64,000 bases of DNA from Pseudocitrobacter cyperus (GTDB taxonomy: Bacteria > Pseudomonadota > Gammaproteobacteria > Enterobacterales > Enterobacteriaceae): positions 1,781,017 to 1,845,016 of the forward strand of contig NZ_JAYMYY010000001.1 in the NCBI RefSeq assembly GCF_039889165.1, written 5' to 3'. Below the pieces are notes generated by a model. It did no database searches, was not told where the DNA came from, and worked only from the letters and a program-made list of their open reading frames with translations. The position numbers and the translations under genes were made by a program. The first letter of the stretch is position 1. Every line of letters begins with the position of its first letter. Shown here one piece after another: positions 54,377-61,883 of the stretch.

Positions 54377-54676
54377 ATGAAAGAATTAACTCAAGCGGAA
54401 ATGACACTGGTTAGCGGTGGTACAACGGATGGTGCTCTGTTTGGTCTGGTTGATGGTATGGCGACCGGGATGGCAATCGGCGGTAAATGGGGCGGCGCAG
54501 GCGGCTTCGGTTTCGGCGCACTGTCTCAACTGGTTGGCCTGATTGTTCCTACCGTTATGGGTGGGGCCCTGGGTCTGGTGTATGGCGCAATGACTGACGA
54601 AAATCAGGTCGACACACTCCTGGCTGATTACCGTGACAAATTCGGCCCAGGTAATACCGCTAACAGCAGCATCTAA
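54377..54676 (+). CDS. Microcin-like secreted peptide 3 (double-glycine leader)
   Basis: 99 aa from the second of two adjacent ATGs (AAGGA six bases upstream). The 15-residue leader MKELTQAEMTLVSGG is a textbook class II microcin leader ending in GG. The predicted mature 84 residues are Gly-rich and hydrophobic (GMAIGGKWGGAGGFGFGALS; VMGGALGLVYGAMTDENQVD), with a tail FGPGNTANSSI that resembles the FYPGTSTNNTI tail of peptides 1 and 2. There is no exporter nearby; the C39 transporter 14 kb away is the likely route. A strong terminator follows. Probably an independent transcription unit. Confidence 0.78.
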   Translation: MKELTQAEMTLVSGGTTDGALFGLVDGMATGMAIGGKWGGAGGFGFGALSQLVGLIVPTVMGGALGLVYGAMTDENQVDTLLADYRDKFGPGNTANSSI

Positions 54677-54698
54677 TTGCATCGTTGTTAGTTCGCGC

Positions 54699-54733
54699 AA
54701 TAATAAGGCAGATTTCTCTGCCTTATTATTTTT
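54699..54733 (+). terminator. Strong intrinsic terminator of peptide 3
   Basis: Fourteen-bp perfect stem AATAATAAGGCAGA / TCTGCCTTATTATT with a TTTC loop and a T5 end, 22 bp after the stop. Confidence 0.92.
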
Positions 54734-54932
54734 ACTGACGCGTTATTTTCCTGAAATCTCATATCATCAAAATATTTCCACGATTATCACCGCGCCCTTC
54801 TTGTACAGTCAACAGCCCTAACATCAGTAGATATCAAATCACATTACAGGTGGAAATTTTACCCAGGACAGAACGCCGGGTTACGATCAGGCTGCATATC
54901 ACCGCTGATAAGCAGCCTTGTTGCGGGTCAAA

Positions 54933-56372
54933 CTATTTTAGCAACGCCAACGCAGCCAGAATACCTGCACCGTAGTCTGGATGAACCTGACTGAACAGAT
55001 CAATCTGGCGCATTTTAATCTCCTCAGGAACGTTATTAAGCTCCCCGGCGATACGCCCGTACATTCGGTTGCGCTCTTCCTGACTGAGAAGTTCAAAGAG
55101 TTTACGCGGCTGGCTAAAATAGTCCGTGTCTTCACGTTGATTCCAGTGATCGGCGGCACCTTCCAGGGTCAATGGCGGCTCTTTAAACTCCGGTTGCTCC
55201 TGGAACAGGCCATAGCTGTTCGGCTCATAGGTTGGGCCATTACCGCTATTCCCATCAACGCGCATCGCGCCATCACGATGATAATTATGGAAAGGGCAAC
55301 GTGGCTGGTTAACCGGTATTTGATGGTGGTTTACGCCAAGACGATAACGATGCGCATCACCGTATGAGAAAAGTCTTCCCTGTAGCATTTTATCGGGAGA
55401 AAAACTGATGCCAGGCACGACATTTGCCGGAGACATAGCAACCTGTTCAACTTCAGAAAAATAGTTGTCCGGATTGCGATTGAGCTCGACAACCCCCACT
55501 TCAATCAGCGGATAATCTTTGTGAGGCCAGACTTTGGTCAAATCAAAAGGATTATAAGGAACTTTAGACGCCTCAGCCTCCGGCATAATTTGCACGTAGA
55601 AAATCCAGCGAGGATAGTTACCTGATTCTATCGCTTCATAGAGATCGCGCTGCGAGCTTTCGCGGTCTTCAGCAATAATTGCCTTCGCTTCATCATCCAT
55701 CAGGTTTTGGATCCCCTGACAAGATTTCAAATGGAATTTCACCCAGAAGCGTTCATTCTTCTCATTAATAAAGCTGTAGGTGTGACTACCAAAGCCATGC
55801 ATGGTTCGATATGAACGTGGGATCCCGCGATCGCTATAGTCGATGGTTAACTGGTGTAAAGCCTCGGGCAGATGGGAGAAGAAATCCCATTTATAGGTTG
55901 GATTTCGCAGGTTCGTCCGCGGATCGCGCTTAACGACATGGTTGAGATCCGGGAATTTCAAAGGGTCGCGGAGATAAAAGACCGGCGTGTTATTCCCGAC
56001 GAGATCCCAGTTACCTTCCTCGGTGTAATATTTCATGGCAAAACCACGAATATCACGCTCGGCATCAGCAGCCCCTCGTTCACCCGCAACCGTCGAGAAA
56101 CGGATAAACATTTCGGTCTTTTTCCCCTGGTCGGAGAAAATTTTCGCTCGGGTATAAGCTTTTAAGTCATGTGTTACGGTGAAAGTACCATACGCCCCCG
56201 ATCCTTTGGCATGCATACGGCGCTCAGGAATGACTTCCCGAGAAAAATGCCCCAGTTTTTCAAGATACCATACATCCTGTAATAGCATCGGCCCGCGAGG
56301 CCCTGCCGTGACAACATTATTATTGTCGACTACCGGACAGCCCGCCCCTGTTGTTAATCCTTTTTTTTTCAT
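54933..56372 (-). CDS. katA: Monofunctional heme catalase, small-subunit KatA type
   Basis: Breaks down hydrogen peroxide. ATG at 56372 (AGAGAAAG upstream) gives 479 aa, typical of small-subunit catalases and much shorter than E. coli KatE. The catalytic His region is RRMHAKGSGAYGTF, the Asn region GNNTPVFYLRDPLKFPD, and the proximal Tyr region RLFSYGDAHRYRLG. Codons 2-4 are a run of nine A. The symbol is by family likeness only. Monocistronic; 437 bp separate the longest frame from the divergent hydrolase gene. Confidence 0.93.
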   Translation of the reverse strand: MKKKGLTTGAGCPVVDNNNVVTAGPRGPMLLQDVWYLEKLGHFSREVIPERRMHAKGSGAYGTFTVTHDLKAYTRAKIFSDQGKKTEMFIRFSTVAGERGAADAERDIRGFAMKYYTEEGNWDLVGNNTPVFYLRDPLKFPDLNHVVKRDPRTNLRNPTYKWDFFSHLPEALHQLTIDYSDRGIPRSYRTMHGFGSHTYSFINEKNERFWVKFHLKSCQGIQNLMDDEAKAIIAEDRESSQRDLYEAIESGNYPRWIFYVQIMPEAEASKVPYNPFDLTKVWPHKDYPLIEVGVVELNRNPDNYFSEVEQVAMSPANVVPGISFSPDKMLQGRLFSYGDAHRYRLGVNHHQIPVNQPRCPFHNYHRDGAMRVDGNSGNGPTYEPNSYGLFQEQPEFKEPPLTLEGAADHWNQREDTDYFSQPRKLFELLSQEERNRMYGRIAGELNNVPEEIKMRQIDLFSQVHPDYGAGILAALALLK

Positions 56373-56858
56373 AACTTTCTCTTTATTGTAAACAGGAATA
56401 GAAAAAAACGATAAACACATCCACTGGCACTCGGTAAATTAGACCACCAGCATTATGTGCCTACCATAAACACCATATAATTTCTTCAGATACAGGTACA
56501 CGGAATGACGTAAAAATACAGAATTACCCTGGAAAACCAACAAACTCAATGCCTACAATAATTTCATGACAATCACATGACAATCACATGACAGTGCGCA
56601 GAGACATTATTACCAGGCAAACTATATTTCCTTTTCTTACTACAGAAATCATTTTCAGATAAATCACAAAGAGATCCGATGTGTTGTATTTATTTATATT
56701 ATCGATAGGTAATTTCTTCTTTACGCCATCCACTCGGGGAGCGTAGTTTTGCAACAGGGGAAATAAATAGAACCCTGTCAACCATATTGATTCACTGCAC
56801 AGACAATACCCTTATCGATATATGTTAGGGTGTTGCCGGCAATAAAGGAGTATTCAAC
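56373..56858. promoter_or_regulatory. Divergent region between catalase and haloperoxidase-like hydrolase
   Basis: 486 bp, AT-rich, with promoters for both genes implied. It contains an 11-bp direct repeat (56565-56594). A 65-codon frame on the minus strand (56584-56781) has no family likeness and is not accepted. The shared upstream region of two oxidant-related genes hints at joint control. Confidence 0.45.
56565..56594. repeat. Tandem 11-bp direct repeats upstream of catalase
   Basis: CATGACAATCA occurs twice back to back (56565-56575, 56576-56586), followed by a partial third copy CATGACAG. The period of about one helical turn would place the copies on one DNA face, as for a cooperative regulator. 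Confidence 0.6.
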
Positions 56859-57695
56859 ATGGCATTTGCTACTACAAAGGACGGCGTTAAAATTTACTTC
56901 AAAGACTGGGGAGATAAAAACGCTCAACCTATCGTCTTCCACCATGGCTGGCCATTAACCGCTGATGACTGGGATAATCAAATGTTGTTTTTCCTGGCAC
57001 AGGGCTACCGTGTTATTGCCACCGATCGTCGCGGCCACGGCCGTTCTGATCAGGTGAGCGAAGGCCATGATATGGATCACTATGCTGCAGATGTTAATGC
57101 GGTTGTTGAAATGCTGGATCTGAAAAATGCCATCCACATCGGTCACTCAACCGGTGGCGGTCAGGTTGCTCGCTATGTTGCAAAATATGGTCAGCCACAG
57201 GGGCGGGTTGCGAAAGCTGTGCTGATAAGTTCCGTTCCCCCTCTGATGATCAAAACAAAAAATAATCCGGAGGGTACACCTGTAGAGGTCTTTGACGGAT
57301 TCCGTAGCGCACTTGCAGCTAACCGTGCGCAATTTTATATCGATGTCGCGTCAGGGCCGTTTTATGGATTTAACCGCAAAGATGCGGTGATCTCTCAGGG
57401 AACGATTCAAAACTGGTGGCGTCAGGGCATGATGGGTAGTGCAAAAGCCCATTACGAAGGCATCAAAGCATTCTCCGAGACCGATCAAACCGAAGATTTA
57501 AAAGCCATTCAAATTCCGGTTCTGGTCATGCAGGGTGATGACGACCAGGTTGTTCCTTATAAAGATGCGGCAGTGATGCAGGATAAATTGCTTAAAAACA
57601 GCACTATGATTATTTATCCTGGCTATCCGCATGGTATGCACACGGTGCATGCCGATGTTATCAATAAAGATATCTTACAGTTCATCCGTAAATAA
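56859..57695 (+). CDS. Alpha/beta hydrolase, cofactor-free haloperoxidase/arylesterase type
   Basis: 278 aa. Catalytic triad visible: nucleophile Ser in IGHSTGGGQ (about residue 98), Asp in MQGDDDQVVPY (about 229), His in GYPHGMHTVHAD (about 258); oxyanion-hole HHGWPL near residue 31. The family (non-heme chloroperoxidase) hydrolyses esters and can make peracids with hydrogen peroxide; the natural substrate is unknown. AAGGAG sits ahead of the ATG. Divergent from the catalase, and its terminator lies inside the end of the next, convergent gene. Confidence 0.9.
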   Translation: MAFATTKDGVKIYFKDWGDKNAQPIVFHHGWPLTADDWDNQMLFFLAQGYRVIATDRRGHGRSDQVSEGHDMDHYAADVNAVVEMLDLKNAIHIGHSTGGGQVARYVAKYGQPQGRVAKAVLISSVPPLMIKTKNNPEGTPVEVFDGFRSALAANRAQFYIDVASGPFYGFNRKDAVISQGTIQNWWRQGMMGSAKAHYEGIKAFSETDQTEDLKAIQIPVLVMQGDDDQVVPYKDAAVMQDKLLKNSTMIIYPGYPHGMHTVHADVINKDILQFIRK

Positions 57696-57710
57696 TTTTT
57701 TATTGATGCG

Positions 57711-58184
57711 TCACAACGAACCACCTCCACTGGAGGTGGTTTTCGTTTCACTACTGGAATAGATGAAATATAACGCGATCCCCAGGAAAATAATCGCGCC
57801 CAGACGGCTTAGCGAAAAGGGAATAGACTCATTGCCCAGCCAGCCAAAGTTGTCGATAAGCATACTCATCGTCAATTGACCAAAAATAACAGCGACTGTT
57901 GCTACTGCTGTCCCAATTCGCTGAACCGCAAGCACCATGATGACAATATATGGCACCCCAAACATGGCCCCTAATAATTGCCATTTAGGTACGTCCATCA
58001 GAGTGATGGTATGCTTTGGTTCAAAGAAAAATATCAGAAAACCGGTGAGCAGTGCTCCGACTGAAAACGTCAGGAAAGCACTCTTAAATACCCCCACTTT
58101 GCTACCAAGCTGTCCGTTGATCGCGGCCTGAATACTCAGTACGGAACCGCCAATAACAGCTAATAAAATCATAATAATAGTCAT
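57711..58184 (-). CDS. DUF606 (YdcZ-type) DMT-like membrane protein A
   Basis: 157 aa with five hydrophobic helices (IMILLAVIGGSVLSIQAAIN; VGALLTGFLIFFFEPK; ALYFIYSSSE) and the family start with GQLGSKVGVFKSAF. A half-size drug/metabolite-transporter-like protein, second of a pair; the two may form a heterodimer. The last nine codons (ETKTTSSGGGSL region) coincide with a terminator hairpin for the convergent hydrolase gene. Confidence 0.85.
   Translation of the reverse strand: MTIIMILLAVIGGSVLSIQAAINGQLGSKVGVFKSAFLTFSVGALLTGFLIFFFEPKHTITLMDVPKWQLLGAMFGVPYIVIMVLAVQRIGTAVATVAVIFGQLTMSMLIDNFGWLGNESIPFSLSRLGAIIFLGIALYFIYSSSETKTTSSGGGSL
57719..57743 (+). terminator. Terminator of the hydrolase gene, inside the DUF606 A coding end
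   Basis: Ten-bp stem AACCACCTCC / GGAGGTGGTT with loop ACT and a T4 end, 24 bp after the hydrolase stop. It overlaps the 3' codons of the convergent gene. Confidence 0.85.
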
Positions 58185-58193
58185 GTCGTTACC

Positions 58194-58628
58194 TTAACCT
58201 TGTGCAACCAAAATAAGTGCTGCGATGATAAAAATCAGCGCGATGATGCGTTTATTGTTAATTTTTCGGCGCGGCGTACCCAGCAGGCCATAGTGGTCGA
58301 TGATCAGACTTTTAAACACCTGTCCGGCCAGGATGCCAATCATCGTCATGGCAACCCCAATCGCCGGTGTGACGACGGTGAGAATAATGACGTAGATGGG
58401 GCCGAGTACCCCGCCCAGCAGTTTCCAGGAGGGTTGTGAAAAGAAAGAGGGGCTGTTGCGCGGACTAAAAAAAAGCATCAGCAGAAATGTCAGTACCGCA
58501 CCGACGCCGAACACGCTGAAGGTAGCCCATAAATCCCCCACCTTTTCTCCCAGAGGCCCCAATAGCCCGGCCTCTACCGATAGCCCCATGCCACCCGCGA
58601 TGACCATAAAAATGAGTACCCATTGCAT
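58194..58628 (-). CDS. DUF606 (YdcZ-type) DMT-like membrane protein B
   Basis: Start taken at the Met at 58628, where the family begins (MQWVLIFMVIAGGMGLSVEA), giving 144 aa; the frame extends to 58694 with a basic, non-family N-terminus. Five helices. 9 bp upstream of DUF606 A in the same operon and divergent from a LysR regulator that probably controls both. Confidence 0.83.
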   Translation of the reverse strand: MQWVLIFMVIAGGMGLSVEAGLLGPLGEKVGDLWATFSVFGVGAVLTFLLMLFFSPRNSPSFFSQPSWKLLGGVLGPIYVIILTVVTPAIGVAMTMIGILAGQVFKSLIIDHYGLLGTPRRKINNKRIIALIFIIAALILVAQG

Positions 58629-58727
58629 AGCAAATATTCCCCTGTTGATCAGGCGGCTAAAGCTACGCCTGTTCAGTGATGAGAAAAATGCCATAATGTA
58701 GTAAACACCTGTGCAGGAATCGCATTA

Positions 58728-59678
58728 ATGAATCATCCTGGAAGCGTCAGTATTCGCTCTCTCCTTATTTTTATTGACGTATACGATACGCAGAATTTTT
58801 CGGTCGTCGCGCGTCGTGAAGGGATTTCAGCCTCGCAGGTTTCACGTATCATTCATCAGCTAGAGGATGTGCTCGGCCAGCAGCTTTTCTACCGTAACAC
58901 CCGGGCGATCATCCCAACTGAAAGTGGAGATCTGTTTGTTCGCTATGCGCGCGCCATGGTTGCTAATCTTGAGGATGCACGCAGGGAGCTTAATGAACGC
59001 TCGCAGGAGCCTTCCGGGGTTGTACGGATTAATGCCCCCGTATTCTTCGGCCAGCATCATGTCGCCCCCGCCCTTCCAGGGTTAATTAACCTGTACCCTC
59101 GACTTAACGTCGAACTGACGCTAACGGATGATTATATCGACCCGCACAGAGATGCCGCTGACATAATATTTCGTATTGGTGTGTTGACTGATTCTTCATT
59201 CCACGCCCGTGTTTTTGGGCAGCAGTTTTATCACCTGGCGGCATCGCCTGAGTATTTAAGCAAATACGGCATACCTGAAAGACCTGACGATCTCTGTCAC
59301 CATAAATGCCTCGTCTACAGAGGCTCATCCGGGCCAAATCGTTGGCTTTTACGCAAGCCAGGTGAAGAGTGGATCCACTACCCTGTCTCTCCACTGATGT
59401 CATCCAATAATGCAGAAACCTTGCTTGTAGCCGCACTTGGCGGCATGGGAATCGTCCTTTTCCCGGACTGGCTAATCGGCGAAAAATTAAAGAATGGCGA
59501 ACTGATTGCGCTTATGCCGGATCTGGAGGTTTCCATTAAAACAGATTTGCAGAGCATCTCGGCTATATACCCAAATACCCGGCACCCATCGCTCAACGTC
59601 AGATCGGTTATTGATTACTACGTTGGAGTGTTCGGCTCACCTCTTTACTGGCAGTCTGGCGAGGAAGGCGGGGGTTGA
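58728..59678 (+). CDS. LysR-family transcriptional regulator
   Basis: 316 aa. N-terminal winged helix (NFSVVARREGISASQVSRII, residues about 20-45) and substrate-binding-type effector domain (VVRINAPVFFGQHHVAPALP ... AALGGMGIVLFPDWLIGEKL). Divergent from the DUF606 pair with 99 bp between starts, the classic LysR arrangement, so those membrane proteins are its likely target. The ligand is unknown. Confidence 0.9.
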   Translation: MNHPGSVSIRSLLIFIDVYDTQNFSVVARREGISASQVSRIIHQLEDVLGQQLFYRNTRAIIPTESGDLFVRYARAMVANLEDARRELNERSQEPSGVVRINAPVFFGQHHVAPALPGLINLYPRLNVELTLTDDYIDPHRDAADIIFRIGVLTDSSFHARVFGQQFYHLAASPEYLSKYGIPERPDDLCHHKCLVYRGSSGPNRWLLRKPGEEWIHYPVSPLMSSNNAETLLVAALGGMGIVLFPDWLIGEKLKNGELIALMPDLEVSIKTDLQSISAIYPNTRHPSLNVRSVIDYYVGVFGSPLYWQSGEEGGG

Positions 59679-59865
59679 GGCCACTCCCGGCGGAATATCT
59701 CTCCTTTCGCTAGAGCGTTGATATGACCAATATATTACCCTGACAATTTTGTCATATCGCGGTCAGGCTTATGTCAGCTTCGGTCTGTATATTTCTCTAT
59801 AACGACAGAGGAAACATCCTCTGATATAAGCCAGGTTTCAACCTATCATAAATGAGGTATTAGCC

Positions 59866-60117
59866 ATGAAAGCACTAATTATTACGACACTACTTGTGGG
59901 TTTCATTTCCGTAAACACCGTATCTGCAGCACAGGAAGTCAACCACGCGGATGGAAAAGAAAAAATTGGCGTCGTCTCCGCCAGCAATGCCTATACACTT
60001 GATGAGCTAACGGATGCCCTCTCTCACAAAGCCGATGAAAAAGGGGCGACCGCCTTCAAAGTGCTGTCAGCATCGGGAAATAACAAGCTGCATGGCACCG
60101 CGGAGATTTATAAGTAA
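59866..60117 (+). CDS. Small periplasmic DUF1471 (YhcN/BhsA-type) protein
   Basis: 83 aa with a signal peptide (LIITTLLVGFISVNTVSA) and the short DUF1471 fold (KEKIGVVSASNAYTLDELTD ... YK end). Relatives BhsA, McbA and YhcN respond to acid, peroxide and biofilm stress. Here it is a single gene with GAGGT ahead of the start. The exact orthologue is not clear. Confidence 0.85.
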   Translation: MKALIITTLLVGFISVNTVSAAQEVNHADGKEKIGVVSASNAYTLDELTDALSHKADEKGATAFKVLSASGNNKLHGTAEIYK

Positions 60118-60490
60118 TCTATTTTGGGGCAGTGGTTAGCTTGCTGGTGAAAATAACCGCAGATGCCCCGAAACGCATCACGATGTAAACCCTTACTTAA
60201 CTGCGCCAATCGACCAGGCAAAGAAATCGGGCTTCCTGACATCCATTCAAAAATGGTCTGGATCACATTTTTCAGTCTGAAAAATAGCGACGCAAATTCG
60301 CTGTGTTATCATTCATTTTGTAAATACCTTTCAACTCAACCCGAGGCTTTGATGCTGGAGAATGTCATCATCTGATAATCAGCCCCCCGACCTTTTCAGG
60401 CCGGACTGATTATCAATGCGCCGAAATCGAATGCGGACACCGCTGTGTGTTTGCACGTTTTGCACATGATGATTAAACAGGTTTTCCAGT
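60118..60490. promoter_or_regulatory. Leader region of topAI (yjhX)
   Basis: 373 bp without a conventional gene. It contains a perfect ten-bp inverted repeat TGATAATCAG / CTGATTATCA (60373-60415) and, directly after it, a 17-codon frame ending 21 bp before topAI. In E. coli the topAI leader is known to contain an antibiotic-sensing small ORF (toiL), so a regulatory leader is expected here. Confidence 0.5.
60416..60469 (+). CDS. Candidate leader peptide upstream of topAI (toiL-like position)
   Basis: Short frame MRRNRMRTPLCVCTFCT, rich in Arg at the start and Cys at the end, stopping 21 bp before the topAI ATG. It lies immediately downstream of a palindrome. The ribosome-binding site is weak. 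E. coli topAI is controlled by translation of a small upstream ORF that senses ribosome-targeting antibiotics; I cannot recall that peptide's sequence, so the match is positional. Confidence 0.4.
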   Translation: MRRNRMRTPLCVCTFCT

Positions 60491-60748
60491 ATGAATTTAT
60501 CCCGTCAGGAACAACGTACCTTACACGTTCTCGCCAAAGGTGGCCGTATTGCGCACGTTCGCGATGCGTCTGGCCGCATCACTTCCGTTGAATGCTACAG
60601 CCGCGAAGGGCTGCTGCTCAGCGACTGTACGCTTACTGTCTTCAAAAAGCTCAAAACCAAAAAGCTGATCAAATCCGTTAATGGCCAACCCTACCGTATA
60701 AATACCACGGGGTTGAACAACGTTCGCGCTCAGCCTGATAACCGTTAA
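60491..60748 (+). CDS. topAI: Topoisomerase I inhibitor toxin TopAI (YjhX)
   Basis: 85 aa, nearly identical to E. coli YjhX as I remember it (MNLSRQEQRTLHVLAKGGRI at the start, KKLIKSVNGQPYRINTTGLN near the end). In E. coli this small protein inhibits DNA topoisomerase I and is neutralised by YjhQ, encoded directly downstream. Here the next gene, 7 bp away, is yjhP-like and no yjhQ is present in the window. Confidence 0.92.
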   Translation: MNLSRQEQRTLHVLAKGGRIAHVRDASGRITSVECYSREGLLLSDCTLTVFKKLKTKKLIKSVNGQPYRINTTGLNNVRAQPDNR

Positions 60749-60755
60749 GGAGAGG

Positions 60756-61505
60756 ATGATGGATATCCCACGTATTTTTACTATTAGCGAAAGCGAACAC
60801 CGTATTCATAACCCATTCACTCCGGAAAAGTACGCCACGCTGGGCCGCGTGTTACGCATGAAGCCAGGCTCGCGCATTCTCGATCTCGGCAGCGGTTCCG
60901 GTGAGATGCTTTGTACCTGGGCTCGTGATTACGGTATTACCGGCACCGGCATCGACATGAGCCCCCTCTTCACCGCTCAGGCAAAGTTGCGTGCGCAAAC
61001 GTTGGGCGTTAGCGACCACGTGCATTTCATCCATAACGACGCGGCCGGTTATGTCGCGGATGAAAAATGTGACGTGGCGGCCTGCGTCGGCGCAACCTGG
61101 ATTGCGGGAGGTGTCGCCGGGACGATGGCTCTGCTGGCCAGGAGTCTGAAATCTGGTGGGATCATGCTTATCGGTGAACCGTACTGGCGTCAGGTACCCG
61201 CGACGGAAGAGATAGCGCTATCCTGCGGCGTCTCGTCCATCGCAGACTTTCTCACCCTACCCGAGCTTGTCGCATCTTTTGACGAACAGGGCTATGACCT
61301 GGTCGAAATGGTGCTGGCGGATCAGGAAGGCTGGGACAGATATGAAGCAGCAAAATGGATGACCCTGCGTCACTGGATGGAGGAAAACCCTGACGATGAC
61401 TTTGCGCATGAAGTTCGGGCGGAGCTGACGTTAGCGCCTAAACGCCACGTCACATACACCAGGGAATATGTGGGTTGGGGCGTGTTTGCGCTAATGCCGC
61501 GATAG
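60756..61505 (+). CDS. yjhP: SAM-dependent methyltransferase, YjhP-like
   Basis: 249 aa class I methyltransferase with the SAM-binding loop ILDLGSGSGEMLCTWA (motif I), the acidic end of strand 2 (TGIDMS) and CDVAACVGATWIAGG at motif IV. The substrate is unknown. E. coli yjhP lies in the same operon as topAI, with yjhQ between them; here it directly follows topAI (7-bp gap, AAGGAGA site). Confidence 0.88.
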   Translation: MMDIPRIFTISESEHRIHNPFTPEKYATLGRVLRMKPGSRILDLGSGSGEMLCTWARDYGITGTGIDMSPLFTAQAKLRAQTLGVSDHVHFIHNDAAGYVADEKCDVAACVGATWIAGGVAGTMALLARSLKSGGIMLIGEPYWRQVPATEEIALSCGVSSIADFLTLPELVASFDEQGYDLVEMVLADQEGWDRYEAAKWMTLRHWMEENPDDDFAHEVRAELTLAPKRHVTYTREYVGWGVFALMPR

Positions 61506-61883
61506 TCTGGAACAGGCGGTATAGCCCGAAAGGGCTGTGCCGCCATCACTGGCACCGCTACCATTAACACATGCCTTTTCCAGTAACTCACGGGTACGAC
61601 GGGCATAATCTGCCTGTCACTCCCCCACCTCATTGGCTTACTGTCAGTATCCCTGCAGGCTCTCCGCATCTTTTATAATTTATACGTCAAAAACGCCTTG
61701 AGCAGGGTTCAGTTGTCCGTGTAATACAACACTATGGTAAATCGATTTTACGGCGCACTATGTTACAATGCCAGCATATGACTGCAGCAAGATCATCGTT
61801 GTAGGCAGTGTTTAACGGGATAAGAAAGGCTGCTTAACGTTGTGGTTATTATCTTAGAATGATTAAAATAGAGAATAGTCATT
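61506..61883. other. Intergenic junction before the EcoRI-like genes
   Basis: 378 bp with a strong stem-loop at 61515-61544 (GGCGGTATAGCCC, GAAA loop, GGGCTGTGCCGCC, with G-U pairs) just after yjhP. AT-rich DNA follows from about 61670, where composition changes abruptly. A 99-codon antisense frame (61370-61669) has no family likeness. The junction between the yjh block and the acquired restriction genes should lie here. Confidence 0.5.
61515..61544 (+). terminator. Stem-loop after yjhP
   Basis: Thirteen-bp stem with a GAAA tetraloop, ten bases after the yjhP stop; no T-tract, so it may be a terminator or an RNA-stabilising structure. Confidence 0.6.

Noticed and set aside
54202..54414. 70-codon frame with one hydrophobic segment just before peptide 3, considered as an immunity protein.
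   Set aside because: It overlaps the peptide gene start in another frame, has no convincing ribosome-binding site, and its hydrophobicity follows from AT-rich codons.
56584..56781. 65-codon minus-strand frame upstream of the hydrolase gene.
   Set aside because: No family likeness, no ribosome-binding site, and it lies in a divergent promoter region.
60163..60375. 70-codon frame upstream of the topAI leader.
   Set aside because: It has no recognisable motif and is broken by its position in the AT-rich spacer; the short frame at 60416 fits the leader better.
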